DNA from: Pseudobdellovibrionaceae bacterium
Lineage (GTDB): Bacteria; Bdellovibrionota; Bdellovibrionia; Bdellovibrionales; Bdellovibrionaceae
NCBI GenBank assembly: GCA_022843825.1
Contig: JALHMX010000001.1
Coordinates: forward strand, 183,720-247,719
Direction of reading: 5' to 3'
DNA length: 64,000 bases
Of this stretch, positions 1-8,360 are shown in pieces. The notes beneath the pieces are model-generated. The model saw only the letters and a list, made by a program, of their open reading frames with translations. It did not search any database and was not told where the DNA came from. Within the stretch, counting starts at the first letter, position 1; the number at the start of each line of letters is the position of its first letter. The translations under genes and the position numbers were made by a program.

Positions 1-1
1 A

Positions 2-973
2 ACCCAGCTTAAAGAGTCCGATTATATATACAACGTAGAACGACAATACATGGATAAGTATATTAATCCACCTGATGTGGTGGAAGAGCATAAGAAAATT
101 CAAATTGAAAAAATGCAGTCAAAACTTAAATTTCCTGAAGAGCCAGTAAGAGATATTTTATCATTTCTTATTCACTTTGCACCACTAGATGACTGGCAGC
201 AGGATGTTTTAACCATTATCAGAGACGAAGCCTATTACTTTGCTCCTCAGGGTATGACTAAAACCATGAATGAGGGCTGGGCTTCATACTGGCATTCGCA
301 TATGATGACCAAGCGAATTTTAAATGATGCTGAGATCATCGATTTTGCTGATCATCATTCGGGAACAACTTTTATGCAGATGGGTGGATACAATCCTTAT
401 AAGGTGGGTATTGAGCTTATGCGCGATATTGAAGATCGCTGGAATAAGGGAAAGTTCGGTCGCGAATGGAACGAGTGCGATGACGTACGTGAAAAGATAC
501 ACTGGGATAAAAGATTAAATCAGGGCCGAGATAAAATATTTGAGGTTCGGAGGATCTATAATGATGTTACTTTTATAGATGAGTTTTTGACCGAAGAATT
601 CTGCGTTAAAAATAAAATGTTTGTCTATAAACTAAATAAGGAAACGAATAAATTTGAAGTGGACACCACCAATTTTAAGGCTATTAAATCTCAGCTGCTT
701 TTCCAATTGGCCAACTTTGGTCAACCAATTATTAAAATAGAAGACGCCAATTTTGAAAATCGCGGCGAATTACTCCTCACCCATGTGCATGAGGGATTGG
801 ATTTGCAACCAAACCACATGGATCAAACCATGAGAAATCTGTTTACAGTTTGGAAAAGGCCGATTAATTTGGTCACCATTATGGAAAACGAAGGCTGTAT
901 GTTTCGTTTTGATGGAAAAAATTATACGAAGCATGAAATTGAAACTGAAAAAAAACCAGAAAATGTAGATTAG
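2..973 (+). CDS. SpoVR family protein (5' truncated by window)
   Basis: C-terminal part of a SpoVR/YcgB family protein. The frame is open to the left edge with no start codon required before the first in-frame Met at 50, so the gene begins outside the window; family members are about 500 residues and about 323 are present. The diagnostic stretch MTKTMNEGWASYWHSHMM lies near residues 69-86 counted from the Met at 50, followed by the conserved HHSGTTFMQMGGYNPYKVG segment. SpoVR proteins are usually encoded with PrkA and a YeaH-type protein and are linked to stress or sporulation-like responses; the molecular activity is not established. The next gene follows after 7 bases, so the two are probably cotranscribed. 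Confidence 0.92.
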   Translation, partial: TQLKESDYIYNVERQYMDKYINPPDVVEEHKKIQIEKMQSKLKFPEEPVRDILSFLIHFAPLDDWQQDVLTIIRDEAYYFAPQGMTKTMNEGWASYWHSHMMTKRILNDAEIIDFADHHSGTTFMQMGGYNPYKVGIELMRDIEDRWNKGKFGREWNECDDVREKIHWDKRLNQGRDKIFEVRRIYNDVTFIDEFLTEEFCVKNKMFVYKLNKETNKFEVDTTNFKAIKSQLLFQLANFGQPIIKIEDANFENRGELLLTHVHEGLDLQPNHMDQTMRNLFTVWKRPINLVTIMENEGCMFRFDGKNYTKHEIETEKKPENVD

Positions 974-980
974 TATAAAC

Positions 981-1373
981 ATGGGGAAAAATAAAAACAC
1001 CAACACCAATGATGAACCAGATCGCGTTCTGGTCTACTCCGATGACCCAAAAGATAAAGCCAAAATGGACGGATCGTTGGCCAAAGCGCTTCAACAGCAA
1101 CAATCCACCGAATTAGTTATAAAAAATCAGTTCACTGCGGTTTTCAGAATAGAAAAAAACGGTCGCGGCGGAAAAATCGTCACCGTATTAGATCAGCTTC
1201 CTAAACACGAAACCTTCCTCAAAGAACTGACCAAAGAATTCAAAATCAAATGTGGCGTCGGTGGCACCTATCAGATGACTCCTGCGTGCGGAGTCATCGA
1301 GGTTCAAGGTGATAAGCGTGACCAGATGAAGAAAATTTTAACTGCAAAGGGCATTAAGTTTAAGGGTGTTTAA
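981..1373 (+). CDS. yciH: YciH/SUI1 family translation factor
   Basis: A 130-residue protein with a C-terminal SUI1 (eIF1-like) domain over roughly residues 50-130. The conserved CGVGGTY motif is at 91-97, and CGVIEVQGDKRDQMKKIL follows at 103-120. The N-terminal 45 residues are charged and low in complexity, as is common for bacterial YciH. The family binds the small ribosomal subunit and influences start-codon selection or initiation under stress. It sits 7 bases behind the SpoVR gene, so it is likely the last gene of that operon. The family call is firm; the physiological role is taken from the family. Confidence 0.9.
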   Translation: MGKNKNTNTNDEPDRVLVYSDDPKDKAKMDGSLAKALQQQQSTELVIKNQFTAVFRIEKNGRGGKIVTVLDQLPKHETFLKELTKEFKIKCGVGGTYQMTPACGVIEVQGDKRDQMKKILTAKGIKFKGV

Positions 1374-1480
1374 TAGGAACTCGAACTCATCCCTACAATC
1401 CGTGAATCCTTTTGGCGAGGATTTAAAGTCCCTTCTTCGGTCCTTATTTAAAAATCAGGTCAAAGAAAACTCAAGTTTGA

Positions 1481-1612
1481 CTAAGGTCTAATTAAGTCGA
1501 GGTAGCTTTTAATCACTTTTAATAATAATAAAATTATTTTTAGGACTAAAGTTACCCACCAAATACGCCGATTCTTATTCTGTCGGTGAAGACAGTGTTT
1601 TAAATCCGCCAT
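1481..1612 (-). CDS. possible small basic membrane protein (43 aa)
   Basis: On the minus strand, AAGGAGGTGA (plus-strand 1617-1626) is a full anti-Shine-Dalgarno complement placed 7 bases before an ATG at 1612. The ORF encodes a 43-residue peptide beginning MADLKHCLHRQNKNRR, followed by a hydrophobic segment (IWWVTLVLKIILLLL) and a short basic tail, as in a single-pass small membrane protein. It lies downstream of tadA on the same strand but beyond two terminator-like hairpins, and no promoter is obvious between them. That is the main reason for doubt. No family was recognised. Confidence 0.3.
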   Translation of the reverse strand: MADLKHCLHRQNKNRRIWWVTLVLKIILLLLKVIKSYLDLIRP

Positions 1613-1626
1613 TCGGTCACCTCCTT

Positions 1627-1685
1627 AAAAAAGAGTCGCCGAAAGGCTCAAAAAGCAGGGATGAGTGAGTTCATCGCTGCTTTTT
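1627..1685. terminator. two tandem terminator hairpins between yciH and tadA
   Basis: The main hairpin at 1650-1685 has arms AAAAAGCAG and CTGCTTTTT plus an inner GATGA/TCATC pair around a GTGAGT loop. The A-rich and T-rich flanks make it functional in either direction, so it suits the convergent pair yciH (+) and tadA (-). A second, smaller hairpin at 1633-1649 (GAG/CTC and GCC/GGC around a GAAA loop) is followed on the minus strand by six T, giving tadA two tandem terminators. Confidence 0.75.
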
Positions 1686-1711
1686 GCATTTTGATGGCCA
1701 TTAAAACTAAT

Positions 1712-2206
1712 TTATATCTTTGCTCTTTTCTTTTTAAAAAAATCTTTCAGCAAACCACCGCACTCATTAGCCAAAACTCCACCACGAACAACAAAGCGAT
1801 GATTCAATCGAACATCTTCTCCCATTTGAGCCAGTGAAACTAAAGCTCCACCTTTGGGATCCACAGCACCGTAAACAACTCGGCTAATACGGGATTGCAC
1901 TAAAGCGCCAGCGCACATAAAACAAGGCTCTAAGGTCACATACAAAGTGCAATCGATTAAGCGCCAAGACCGCTTTGTCTTGCAGGCTCGGTGCAATGCC
2001 AGCATTTCGGCGTGCCCAAGGACAGTGCATAGGGTTTCGCGACTATTGGTGGCCGAGGCGATAATTTGGCCATTTTTGTCGGTTATAAGTGCACCGATCG
2101 GGACTTCGCCTTTCAGTTCAGACCGCTTCGCCAGGCTAAGGGCTTTTTTCATCATTTTCAGATCAAAATTTGCATCAAATAGTTGCGTTTGACCATCGGA
2201 TATCAT
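1712..2206 (-). CDS. tadA: tRNA-specific adenosine deaminase
   Basis: A 164-residue CDA-fold deaminase. The zinc and catalytic motifs are HAE at 65-67 (zinc His and catalytic Glu) and PCFMC at 94-98 (two zinc Cys). Length, the VPIGALI segment near 36-42 and the downstream RISRVVYGAVDPKGGA region match bacterial TadA, which converts A34 of tRNA-Arg(ACG) to inosine. It is transcribed alone, convergent with yciH, and shares a bidirectional terminator with it. Related deaminases (guanine or cytosine type) are less likely given the motif context. Confidence 0.92.
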   Translation of the reverse strand: MISDGQTQLFDANFDLKMMKKALSLAKRSELKGEVPIGALITDKNGQIIASATNSRETLCTVLGHAEMLALHRACKTKRSWRLIDCTLYVTLEPCFMCAGALVQSRISRVVYGAVDPKGGALVSLAQMGEDVRLNHRFVVRGGVLANECGGLLKDFFKKKRAKI

Positions 2207-2299
2207 AGTTTGGTTTCCTTGTTCGCATAGAATATCTATGACGTAACAGAATACATGTCTAGTGTATTATTTTATCATTGGAAGGCAGGTGAATTAATC

Positions 2300-2515
2300 A
2301 TGGCTTTAGTAAGAATTCGTGACGGAGAAAGCTTCGAAGCAGCATTCCGTAAGTTCAAAAAATCTTGTGAAAAAGCAGGAATTTTATCCGATGTTAAAAA
2401 ACGCGAGCACTTTGAAAAACCAAGTGTTGCTGGCAAAAAGAAATCTATCGCAGCTCGTAAACGTGCTAATAAAAAAGTACGCACTAGCAGCTTCAGATCA
2501 CGCGAACAAGAATAG
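2300..2515 (+). CDS. rpsU: 30S ribosomal protein S21
   Basis: A 71-residue basic protein beginning [20 protein letters not shown], the characteristic S21 start, with a Lys/Arg-rich C-terminus. The ATG at 2300 is chosen over the upstream in-frame codon at 2255 because it gives the family length and is preceded by AGGTGA at 2286-2291. It is the first gene of the rpsU-yqeY-dnaG-rpoD operon. S21 supports initiation on the 30S subunit. Confidence 0.95.
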   Translation: MALVRIRDGESFEAAFRKFKKSCEKAGILSDVKKREHFEKPSVAGKKKSIAARKRANKKVRTSSFRSREQE

Positions 2516-2527
2516 TTCAAAATTAAG

Positions 2528-2556
2528 CCCGCTTATATAAATAGGCGGGTATCTTT
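2528..2556 (+). terminator. hairpin after rpsU, possible attenuator
   Basis: CCCGC (2528-2532) pairs with GCGGG (2545-2549) around an AT-rich loop, followed by a short T-rich stretch (ATCTTTTA). It lies in the 59-base gap between rpsU and yqeY. It could partly terminate transcription after rpsU, as in the E. coli macromolecular-synthesis operon, where S21 is made in excess over primase. The stem is only 5 bp. Confidence 0.45.
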
Positions 2557-2574
2557 TATAGATATGGAAATTTT

Positions 2575-3021
2575 ATGGAAATCAGAGAAAAAATCACAGC
2601 TGAAATTAAATCAGCAATGTTGGCTAAAGATTCAGTAAAATTAAACACCCTTCGTTTTTTACAATCAGCCATTAAGAATAAAGAAATTGATTCTAGACCA
2701 AACCCTATAACTGCTGACGATGTTATGGCGGTCATTAAAAAATTAGTTAAACAAAGAAAAGAATCCATTGATCAGTTTACCTCTGCCGGCCGCATGGATT
2801 TAGCCGACCAAGAATCCGCAGAACTTAAAGTTTTAGAAAATTATTTACCACAACAAATGGGCGCTGCTGAAGTTGAAAAAATTGTGACGGATGTGATCGC
2901 CGCTTTAGGTGCTAAAACGATTAAAGATATGGGTCCGGTAATGAAAGAAGTTATGGCTCGCACCGCTGGCTCAGCTGACGGCAAGATGATTAGCGAAACG
3001 ATCAAATCGAAGCTAAGTTAA
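2575..3021 (+). CDS. yqeY: GatB/YqeY domain protein
   Basis: A 148-residue stand-alone YqeY protein, the helical domain that also forms the tail of GatB. Recognisable segments are MEIREKITAEIKSAM at the start, LNTLRFLQSAIKNKEID near 24-40, ADQESAELKVLENYLPQQM near 97-115 and DMGPVMKEVMART near 138-150 of the usual alignment. The stop overlaps the dnaG start by one base (TAATG), so the two are translationally coupled. A role in tRNA-dependent amidation or tRNA binding is suggested by the GatB relation, not shown. In many genomes yqeY lies between rpsU and dnaG, as here. Confidence 0.9.
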   Translation: MEIREKITAEIKSAMLAKDSVKLNTLRFLQSAIKNKEIDSRPNPITADDVMAVIKKLVKQRKESIDQFTSAGRMDLADQESAELKVLENYLPQQMGAAEVEKIVTDVIAALGAKTIKDMGPVMKEVMARTAGSADGKMISETIKSKLS

Positions 3022-4931
3022 TGCGATACCCACCCGAGTTTATCGACAAAGTCCAAGAAACCTCTAGTCTTTTGGATATTATTTCTCAGTACACACAATT
3101 AAAACCCAGTGGGTCAGGCTTTATGGGCCGTTGTCCATTTCCAGATCACCAGGAAAAAACGGCCAGCTTTTCGATGAGCGAAGCTAAACAGGTTTATCAT
3201 TGTTTTGGGTGCAAGAAGAGCGGAAACATTTTTACTTTTTTGCGTGAATATAACGGCATGAGTTTTCCGGAAGCACTAGAGTATTTGGCGGATCGCGCAG
3301 GAATTCCGTTGCCGGAGATGGCACATGACAAAAATGATCAGTACGCACAGGCGCAAGACAAGAAAAAGCAGATGCTTAAGATAAACAAAGTGGCCGCGGA
3401 TTTTTTTCGTGAGACTTTGAAGCGGACGCCTGCGGATCATTCAATCAAACAATATATTTTGCGCCGAAAACTTCAGCCAGAAACTCTTGAAGAATTTCAA
3501 GTAGGATTTGCCCCTAGCGAGTGGGACCGTTTAACGTTGCATCTTCAGAAACATAATTTTTCTATGGAGCTTGCCGAGGAAGCGAAACTGGTGAAAGCTC
3601 GTAAAGAGGGTCAAGGGCATTTTGATCTTTTTCGCGATCGTTTAATGTTCCCTATTATTTCTCCCAGCGGAGAAGTTCTGGCCTTTGGCGGACGAATTCA
3701 CGATCAGGGAGAACCTAAATATTTAAATTCTCCAGAGTCGTATGTGTTTTCTAAAAGCAAAGTTCTTTACGGATTAGCCCAAACGGCAAAGTACATTCGC
3801 TCGGAAGATTGTGCGATTATCGTCGAAGGCTATATGGATTTGGTCAGTCTTTATCAATCGGGCTTGAAAAATGTTGCGGCCAGCATGGGGACTGCATTAA
3901 CCGTAGAGCACGCAAAACTCATCAAACGTATGACGAATAATGTTGTGGTCTTGTTTGATGGGGATGAAGCCGGGCAGATGGCTGCGGAAAGAAGTTTAAC
4001 TATTTTGTTGTCTCAGGGGTTATATCCGCGAGGGCTGGTTTTGACCGAAGCGAAAGATCCAGATGAGTTTATTAATCAGTTTGGTTTAGAAGCGCTTAAT
4101 AAAAAAATTCAGTCTTCATCCGATTTATTTAATGTTGTTCTTCAAAGTTGGATGATTGATTATCGAGGAGAAGCTTCGCAAAAGGTTAAATTAGTGGATC
4201 GTTTAAGACCTATTTTTGATGCGATTGCAGATCAGCGCCTGCGCAGTTTGTACGGCGAGGACCTAGCTATGCGAATGAATGTGACCAAGGATTGGCTGAG
4301 ATCAGCCCTTAAAAACTCAAATAACGCTAATCGCCAACCGTTCAGCAGCGGACCTTCTATGGAAAATTTACAAGCTAACTTGGTGTCAGTGTCGTCGGAA
4401 GTTTCATCCAGTCAGTCAGTGATCTCAGAACCAGTTGAAGAAAAAATAAGACTGTCAGATGCCTCTCAGGTCGAAATAATGCTTTTACAGACGGCCCTCA
4501 AGAGCCGTGCCAATTTTGAACAGCTACTTCAGTCTTCTATCGAAGAACGCCAAGAGTCAAAAAACATCGATTTCAAGCAAATATTAAGCCAAATCAATCA
4601 TTTAGGTATATGTAAAATCCTTGAAAAGGCAGAGCAAGTTTATAGACAAGACGTTAATAAATTTGATAAGTTCTTCACTCTGTTGGTTGATAAAATTGAT
4701 AAGCCGGAAATGCTTTTTCAAAATTCAGGTTTTGGAATGGGCGCCGATTTTGATGCTGAAAAAGAGAAAAAGTTTTTATCAGATCTTATCAAAAAAATTC
4801 AACAGAATTTTTTAAAGGAACAATCAAAAAAAATGTCTATCGATATTAGATTAGATAAGCAAACAATGGATGTCGACAAACTCAAAGAGTTTATTGAATT
4901 ACAAAAAAGTCGATTGTCTTTAAAAAAATAA
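3021..4931 (+). CDS. dnaG: DNA primase
   Basis: A 636-residue primase with the normal domain order. The N-terminal CHC2 zinc finger has ligands near C38, H43, C61 and C64 (CPFPDH...CFGC). The TOPRIM RNA polymerase core carries EGYMD near 269-273 and FDGDEAG near 312-318. A divergent C-terminal helicase-binding region of about 200 residues follows, after a Ser-rich linker near 435-475. It makes RNA primers for lagging-strand synthesis. It is coupled to yqeY by a one-base overlap and followed after 38 bases by rpoD. Confidence 0.97.
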   Translation: MRYPPEFIDKVQETSSLLDIISQYTQLKPSGSGFMGRCPFPDHQEKTASFSMSEAKQVYHCFGCKKSGNIFTFLREYNGMSFPEALEYLADRAGIPLPEMAHDKNDQYAQAQDKKKQMLKINKVAADFFRETLKRTPADHSIKQYILRRKLQPETLEEFQVGFAPSEWDRLTLHLQKHNFSMELAEEAKLVKARKEGQGHFDLFRDRLMFPIISPSGEVLAFGGRIHDQGEPKYLNSPESYVFSKSKVLYGLAQTAKYIRSEDCAIIVEGYMDLVSLYQSGLKNVAASMGTALTVEHAKLIKRMTNNVVVLFDGDEAGQMAAERSLTILLSQGLYPRGLVLTEAKDPDEFINQFGLEALNKKIQSSSDLFNVVLQSWMIDYRGEASQKVKLVDRLRPIFDAIADQRLRSLYGEDLAMRMNVTKDWLRSALKNSNNANRQPFSSGPSMENLQANLVSVSSEVSSSQSVISEPVEEKIRLSDASQVEIMLLQTALKSRANFEQLLQSSIEERQESKNIDFKQILSQINHLGICKILEKAEQVYRQDVNKFDKFFTLLVDKIDKPEMLFQNSGFGMGADFDAEKEKKFLSDLIKKIQQNFLKEQSKKMSIDIRLDKQTMDVDKLKEFIELQKSRLSLKK

Positions 4932-4969
4932 AAAAGAGTTTAATTGAGTTAATAAGTGAATGAGGTCCT

Positions 4970-6799
4970 ATGTCGAACAATATTTTAAATGCTATAAAGC
5001 CATCTGAAAAAGCAGAGCCTAAAGTTCTGACTATTCCAGAGCAAGATGCTGTAGCAAAAGAAGAACTACAAAAGCTGATCAAGCTTGCAAAAGAAAAAGG
5101 TCGTATAACGATTGAAGAAATCAACGACGCTTTACCTGCAGAAGTCGTGGCAGCTTCGGTTCTAGATGCATTTATGCATTCATTAGAAGCTAATGGCGTC
5201 GTCATTACTGAATACTCAGAAGCAGCTAAACAAGAAGAGCGTGAAGAGTTTTTATCTGAAGTCGATAAAGACGACGAAGACGAAGAAGATGCTAAAGAAG
5301 TTGAAGATGTTAAAAGTGCAGATCCAGTGCGCCTATACCTGCGCAAGATGGGATCAGTTTCATTATTAACTCGCGAAGGTGAAGTTGAAATTGCACGTCG
5401 TATTGAAAAGGGTGAGCGCGAGATCGTTCGCGCGATGTTGATGTCTCCTTTGGGAACTTGGGAAATTATCAATCTAGGTAAACGGTTAGATCAAGGCCGG
5501 ATCAAAGTTAAATCGATCTTTCGTGGTTTAGAAGATGAAGACCATCAGTACGACGAAAAAGAGTATATTGAAAAAATTCATCAATTAATCGGCGTGGTCA
5601 TAAAATATCAAACAGACACCGAAAAAGCATTTACGCAGTTGCGTGAAGAAAACATCAAACAAGATGTTAAAAATAAAATCATGATAGAAGTTCAAGGGTA
5701 CAATGAGTCCTTGATGGCAAATTTTGAGTCTATCAATTTTAATCGTAAAACCATCAATCGCGTAGTTATTAAATTTAAGAACTTAGTGAATCGTATGGGC
5801 TCATTAAGAAAACGTATTAAAGATGGAGTCGAAAAAACTTTTTCTAAAGACGTTGCAACTATGATTGAGCGTTTAAAATTAATCGAGACCAATGAAAAAG
5901 AATTAACAAAAATGACTCGGGAAACTGGCCATAGTTATGGAAAGTTTCGATCTTATGCGCTTCAGGCTCAAGAAGCAGAAGTGCGCTTAAAGCGTCTTCA
6001 TGTAGATACTGAAATGAATTTTCGTTGGATTCAAGAAACCTACACCGCCATCTGGAAAGGTGAGCGCGAGGCCGATGCCGCGAAATCAGAATTAGTTGAA
6101 GCAAATTTACGCCTAGTTGTTTCTATTGCAAAAAAATACACAAACCGCGGTTTACAATTCTTGGATCTTATTCAAGAGGGTAACATTGGTTTAATGAAAG
6201 CCGTTGATAAGTTCGAATATCGTCGGGGTTACAAATTTTCAACTTATGCCACCTGGTGGATTCGTCAGGCGATCACGCGTGCGATTGCCGATCAGGCTCG
6301 TACCATTCGTATTCCAGTACATATGATTGAGACGATTAATAAATTAGTACGTACTCAGCGTATACTGATTCAAGAGTTAGGTCGCGAGGCCACTCCTGAG
6401 GAAATCGCTGATAAAATGGATATGCCAGTGGATAAGGTCCGCAAGGTCCTTAAAATTGCCAAAGAGCCAATCAGCTTAGAAACACCAGTGGGTGAAGAAG
6501 AAGATTCTCACTTAGGGGATTTCATCGAAGATAAAAAAGTGATTAATCCAGCTGAAGCGATTGTTAACTTAAACTTGGCCGAGCAAACTCGTCGTGTATT
6601 GTCGACACTAACTCCGCGCGAAGAAAAAGTTTTGCGTATGCGTTTTGGTATCGGTGAAGAGTCTGATCATACTTTAGAAGAGGTCGGTCAGGACTTTAAC
6701 GTCACCCGTGAGCGTATTCGTCAGATTGAAGCTAAAGCTTTGCGCAAGTTAAGACATCCAAGTCGTTCGAATAAGCTTAAAACTTTTGTAGACTCATAG
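4970..6799 (+). CDS. rpoD: RNA polymerase sigma-70 (primary sigma factor)
   Basis: A 609-residue primary sigma factor. Region 1.1 is at about 20-85, followed by a very acidic linker ([17 protein letters not shown]). Region 1.2 starts at [11 protein letters not shown] and is followed by a large non-conserved insertion. Region 2 is near 375-445 ([32 protein letters not shown]), then region 3. Region 4 with its HTH is near 560-597 ([20 protein letters not shown]). A Shine-Dalgarno (GAGG) precedes the ATG. The last 20 bases of the gene are repeated downstream at 7718-7737, after the methyltransferase gene. Confidence 0.97.
   Translation: MSNNILNAIKPSEKAEPKVLTIPEQDAVAKEELQKLIKLAKEKGRITIEEINDALPAEVVAASVLDAFMHSLEANGVVITEYSEAAKQEEREEFLSEVDKDDEDEEDAKEVEDVKSADPVRLYLRKMGSVSLLTREGEVEIARRIEKGEREIVRAMLMSPLGTWEIINLGKRLDQGRIKVKSIFRGLEDEDHQYDEKEYIEKIHQLIGVVIKYQTDTEKAFTQLREENIKQDVKNKIMIEVQGYNESLMANFESINFNRKTINRVVIKFKNLVNRMGSLRKRIKDGVEKTFSKDVATMIERLKLIETNEKELTKMTRETGHSYGKFRSYALQAQEAEVRLKRLHVDTEMNFRWIQETYTAIWKGEREADAAKSELVEANLRLVVSIAKKYTNRGLQFLDLIQEGNIGLMKAVDKFEYRRGYKFSTYATWWIRQAITRAIADQARTIRIPVHMIETINKLVRTQRILIQELGREATPEEIADKMDMPVDKVRKVLKIAKEPISLETPVGEEEDSHLGDFIEDKKVINPAEAIVNLNLAEQTRRVLSTLTPREEKVLRMRFGIGEESDHTLEEVGQDFNVTRERIRQIEAKALRKLRHPSRSNKLKTFVDS
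6780..6799 (+). repeat. 20-bp direct repeat, copy A (3' end of rpoD)
   Basis: AAACTTTTGTAGACTCATAG is the end of rpoD including its stop codon. An identical copy is at 7718-7737, 938 bases downstream. Each copy lies shortly upstream of a copy of the tRNA-CAU gene, so together they look like remnants of one segment duplication. Confidence 0.85.
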
Positions 6800-6812
6800 A
6801 TATTACCAGCTT

Positions 6813-6889
6813 GGGGGTGTAGCTTAGTTGGTTAAAGCATCCGGCTCATAACCGGAGGATCCGGGGTTCAAGTCCCTGCGCCCCTACCA
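6813..6889 (+). tRNA. tRNA-Met(CAU), copy 1
   Basis: A 77-base cloverleaf with encoded CCA. The anticodon stem is TCCGG/CCGGA around the loop CTCATAA (anticodon CAT), the T arm is GGGGTTCAAGTCCC, and the acceptor stem is GGGGGTG/CGCCCCT with a G1-U72 wobble and discriminator A. CAU could be elongator Met or, after lysidine modification, Ile2. The body resembles elongator Met. An initiator is unlikely, since the three-G-C anticodon stem signature is absent. It lies 13 bases after rpoD and could be read from that operon. Confidence 0.93.
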
Positions 6890-6945
6890 AATTTCACATA
6901 AGCATTTTTCTGGCTAGTCCACTGAATTTAAGCTATTTTTTTATT

Positions 6946-7719
6946 ATGCAATATCGTGTAACCCCCGGCCATGTGCTTCAGTTTAATCACATCAAACGTC
7001 GTTTATCTCAAAATAAGAGCTGTGAGTTTATTGAAGTAGGAGCCGGCAGCGGTTTAGTTTCCAGGGTTTTACTTGAAGAGGGAATGGCAGGAATAGCTTT
7101 TGATTTAAATGCTCAGGCCTGCAAAAGCAACGTCGAGTTCAATAAGAATTTTATTAAAAACCGCCAATACCAAGTATTGAATGAAGACTTTTTTAGTTTT
7201 GAACCAACTCATAAAGTAGACATTGTTCTTTCCTGCATGGTCATTGAACATTTTCCGCCGGAGCTGCTGGACCAGTTTTTTAAAAAAGCCAAACAGCTTT
7301 TAAAACCCAATGGAAAAATTGTAACACTCGTACCAGGATCGCAAAATCATTGGGGAATAGAAGACGAAGTTGCTGGACATCAAAAAAGATATGAAAGAAA
7401 AGATTTTGAAGCTTTGGCGCAGCAGTACAACTTAGAACCTGTCCACACCTACGGGCTAACATATCCATTGTCTAACGTATTGTTAAAGCTATCAAATTTT
7501 TTAATTGCTCGTAATGAAAAACATAAACTGAAAAAAAATCTGCTCGAGCGTACAATTGACTCTGGGTATCGTGAGGTTGCTTTTAAAACCACGTTTCCAT
7601 GGTATTTTAAGCTTATTATTAATGAAGTTGTTTTGTTTCCATTTATTCTTTTACAAAGAATTTTTCATAAAAACCCCAACTGTCTCGTTATTTATAATGA
7701 GATGATTTTAAAAGCATAA
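6946..7719 (+). CDS. class I SAM-dependent methyltransferase
   Basis: A 257-residue Rossmann methyltransferase. Motif I is FIEVGAGSGLVSR near 28-40; an acidic motif II follows (AFDLNAQA), then VDIVLSCMVIEHF (motif IV) and LLKPNGKIVTLVPG. The C-terminal quarter is hydrophobic (LIINEVVLFPFILLQRIF). The class is clear but the substrate is not; small-molecule or lipid methylation would be typical of this Methyltransf_11/23 type. The gene sits alone between the two tRNA-CAU copies and between the two rpoD-tail repeats, which suggests it came in with, or was trapped by, a duplication. Confidence 0.82.
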   Translation: MQYRVTPGHVLQFNHIKRRLSQNKSCEFIEVGAGSGLVSRVLLEEGMAGIAFDLNAQACKSNVEFNKNFIKNRQYQVLNEDFFSFEPTHKVDIVLSCMVIEHFPPELLDQFFKKAKQLLKPNGKIVTLVPGSQNHWGIEDEVAGHQKRYERKDFEALAQQYNLEPVHTYGLTYPLSNVLLKLSNFLIARNEKHKLKKNLLERTIDSGYREVAFKTTFPWYFKLIINEVVLFPFILLQRIFHKNPNCLVIYNEMILKA

Positions 7720-7737
7720 ACTTTTGTAGACTCATAG
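7718..7737 (+). repeat. 20-bp direct repeat, copy B
   Basis: Identical to the last 20 bases of rpoD at 6780-6799, here starting inside the stop codon of the methyltransferase gene. It is followed after 53 bases, rather than 13, by the second tRNA-CAU gene. Nothing requires this sequence here functionally, so it is best read as a duplication scar. Confidence 0.85.
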
Positions 7738-7790
7738 TTCTGCCTTTGATATTTTAATCCCACCAAATTAATCACTATATCTTTCACGGT

Positions 7791-7867
7791 GGGGGTGTAG
7801 CTTAGTTGGTTAAAGCATCCGGCTCATAACCGGAGGATCCGGGGTTCGAGTCCCTGCGCCCCTACCA
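7791..7867 (+). tRNA. tRNA-Met(CAU), copy 2
   Basis: A 77-base tRNA gene identical to the copy at 6813-6889 except for one base in the T loop (TTCGAG instead of TTCAAG). Identity continues for six bases past the CCA (AATTTC) and then ends. All stems are intact, so both copies look functional. The pair forms direct repeats 978 bases apart around the methyltransferase gene. Confidence 0.93.
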
Positions 7868-7988
7868 AATTTCGAGAGATCCATACCAGACACTTGTACA
7901 ATATAAATGCAATATGGAATAAAAGAAACATTGCCTTAATACATAGGGTAATCAATAATTTACTGATACAAACAATAAGGAGAATATT

Positions 7989-8339
7989 ATGAAAAACGCT
8001 ATTTTGGCGGTTGCAGTTATTATGTTTGCGGGCTGTGCGACAATATTGAATGAAGACCTACAAAAAATTAATGTATCTTCTAGCGCGGAAAAAATTAAGG
8101 GTAATATTGATGGTATTCCATTTGAGGGTCCGGGTGTTGTCGCGGTTAAAAGAGCAAAGGGTGATAAAATTATCAATATTGATACTAATGGCTGTCAGAA
8201 ACAAACTGTTTTGAATAGCACTGTAGATCCTAAGTTTTTTATTAATATTCTTTCGGGCGGAACATTTGGTTCAACGACTGACTATGCATCTGAGAAAATG
8301 TGGAAATACCAAGATCAAGTTGTAATTCCTTGTAAGTAG
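7989..8339 (+). CDS. small lipoprotein of unknown function
   Basis: A 116-residue lipoprotein: a short hydrophobic signal is followed by the lipobox FAGC with the lipidated Cys at 16. The body is short and beta-rich, with a glycine-rich turn SGGTFGSTTDYASEKMWKY near the end. That resembles the membrane-proximal GGxxG/D-(S/T)-x-MWKY signature of small lipoproteins found in many Gram-negatives. It is preceded by a clear AAGGAG ribosome site at 7977-7982. The next gene starts 21 bases later, so the two may form an operon. Function unknown. Confidence 0.75.
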   Translation: MKNAILAVAVIMFAGCATILNEDLQKINVSSSAEKIKGNIDGIPFEGPGVVAVKRAKGDKIINIDTNGCQKQTVLNSTVDPKFFINILSGGTFGSTTDYASEKMWKYQDQVVIPCK

Positions 8340-8360
8340 TTTGCCAGACAAGGAAAAAAT

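Larger units (their letters stand above)
1374..1711. other. 338-base intergenic region with several short hairpins
   Basis: No convincing RNA family was recognised: the hallmarks of tmRNA, RNase P RNA and SRP RNA were looked for and not seen. Several short inverted repeats are visible: AATCCT/AGGATT near 1406-1425, GTCAAA/TTTGAC near 1460-1482, CTGTC/GACAG near 1580-1595, and the terminator hairpins at 1627-1685. A possible 43-codon minus-strand ORF with a strong Shine-Dalgarno sequence occupies 1481-1612. The region separates convergent yciH and tadA. Confidence 0.5.

Noticed and set aside
1617..1626. TCACCTCCTT resembling the 3' end of 16S rRNA
   Set aside because: The match is only about 10 bases, with no rRNA sequence upstream; it is explained by the Shine-Dalgarno of the minus-strand micro-ORF or by chance.
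4891..5472. 193-codon Ser-rich minus-strand ORF in rpoD
   Set aside because: Antisense shadow of rpoD; low-complexity Ser/Thr/Ala content follows from rpoD codon usage and there is no ribosome site.
6813..7867. Integrated prophage or genomic island between the tRNA copies
   Set aside because: Only one gene lies between the repeats and there is no integrase, so a full mobile element is not supported; kept only as a duplication or insertion scar.
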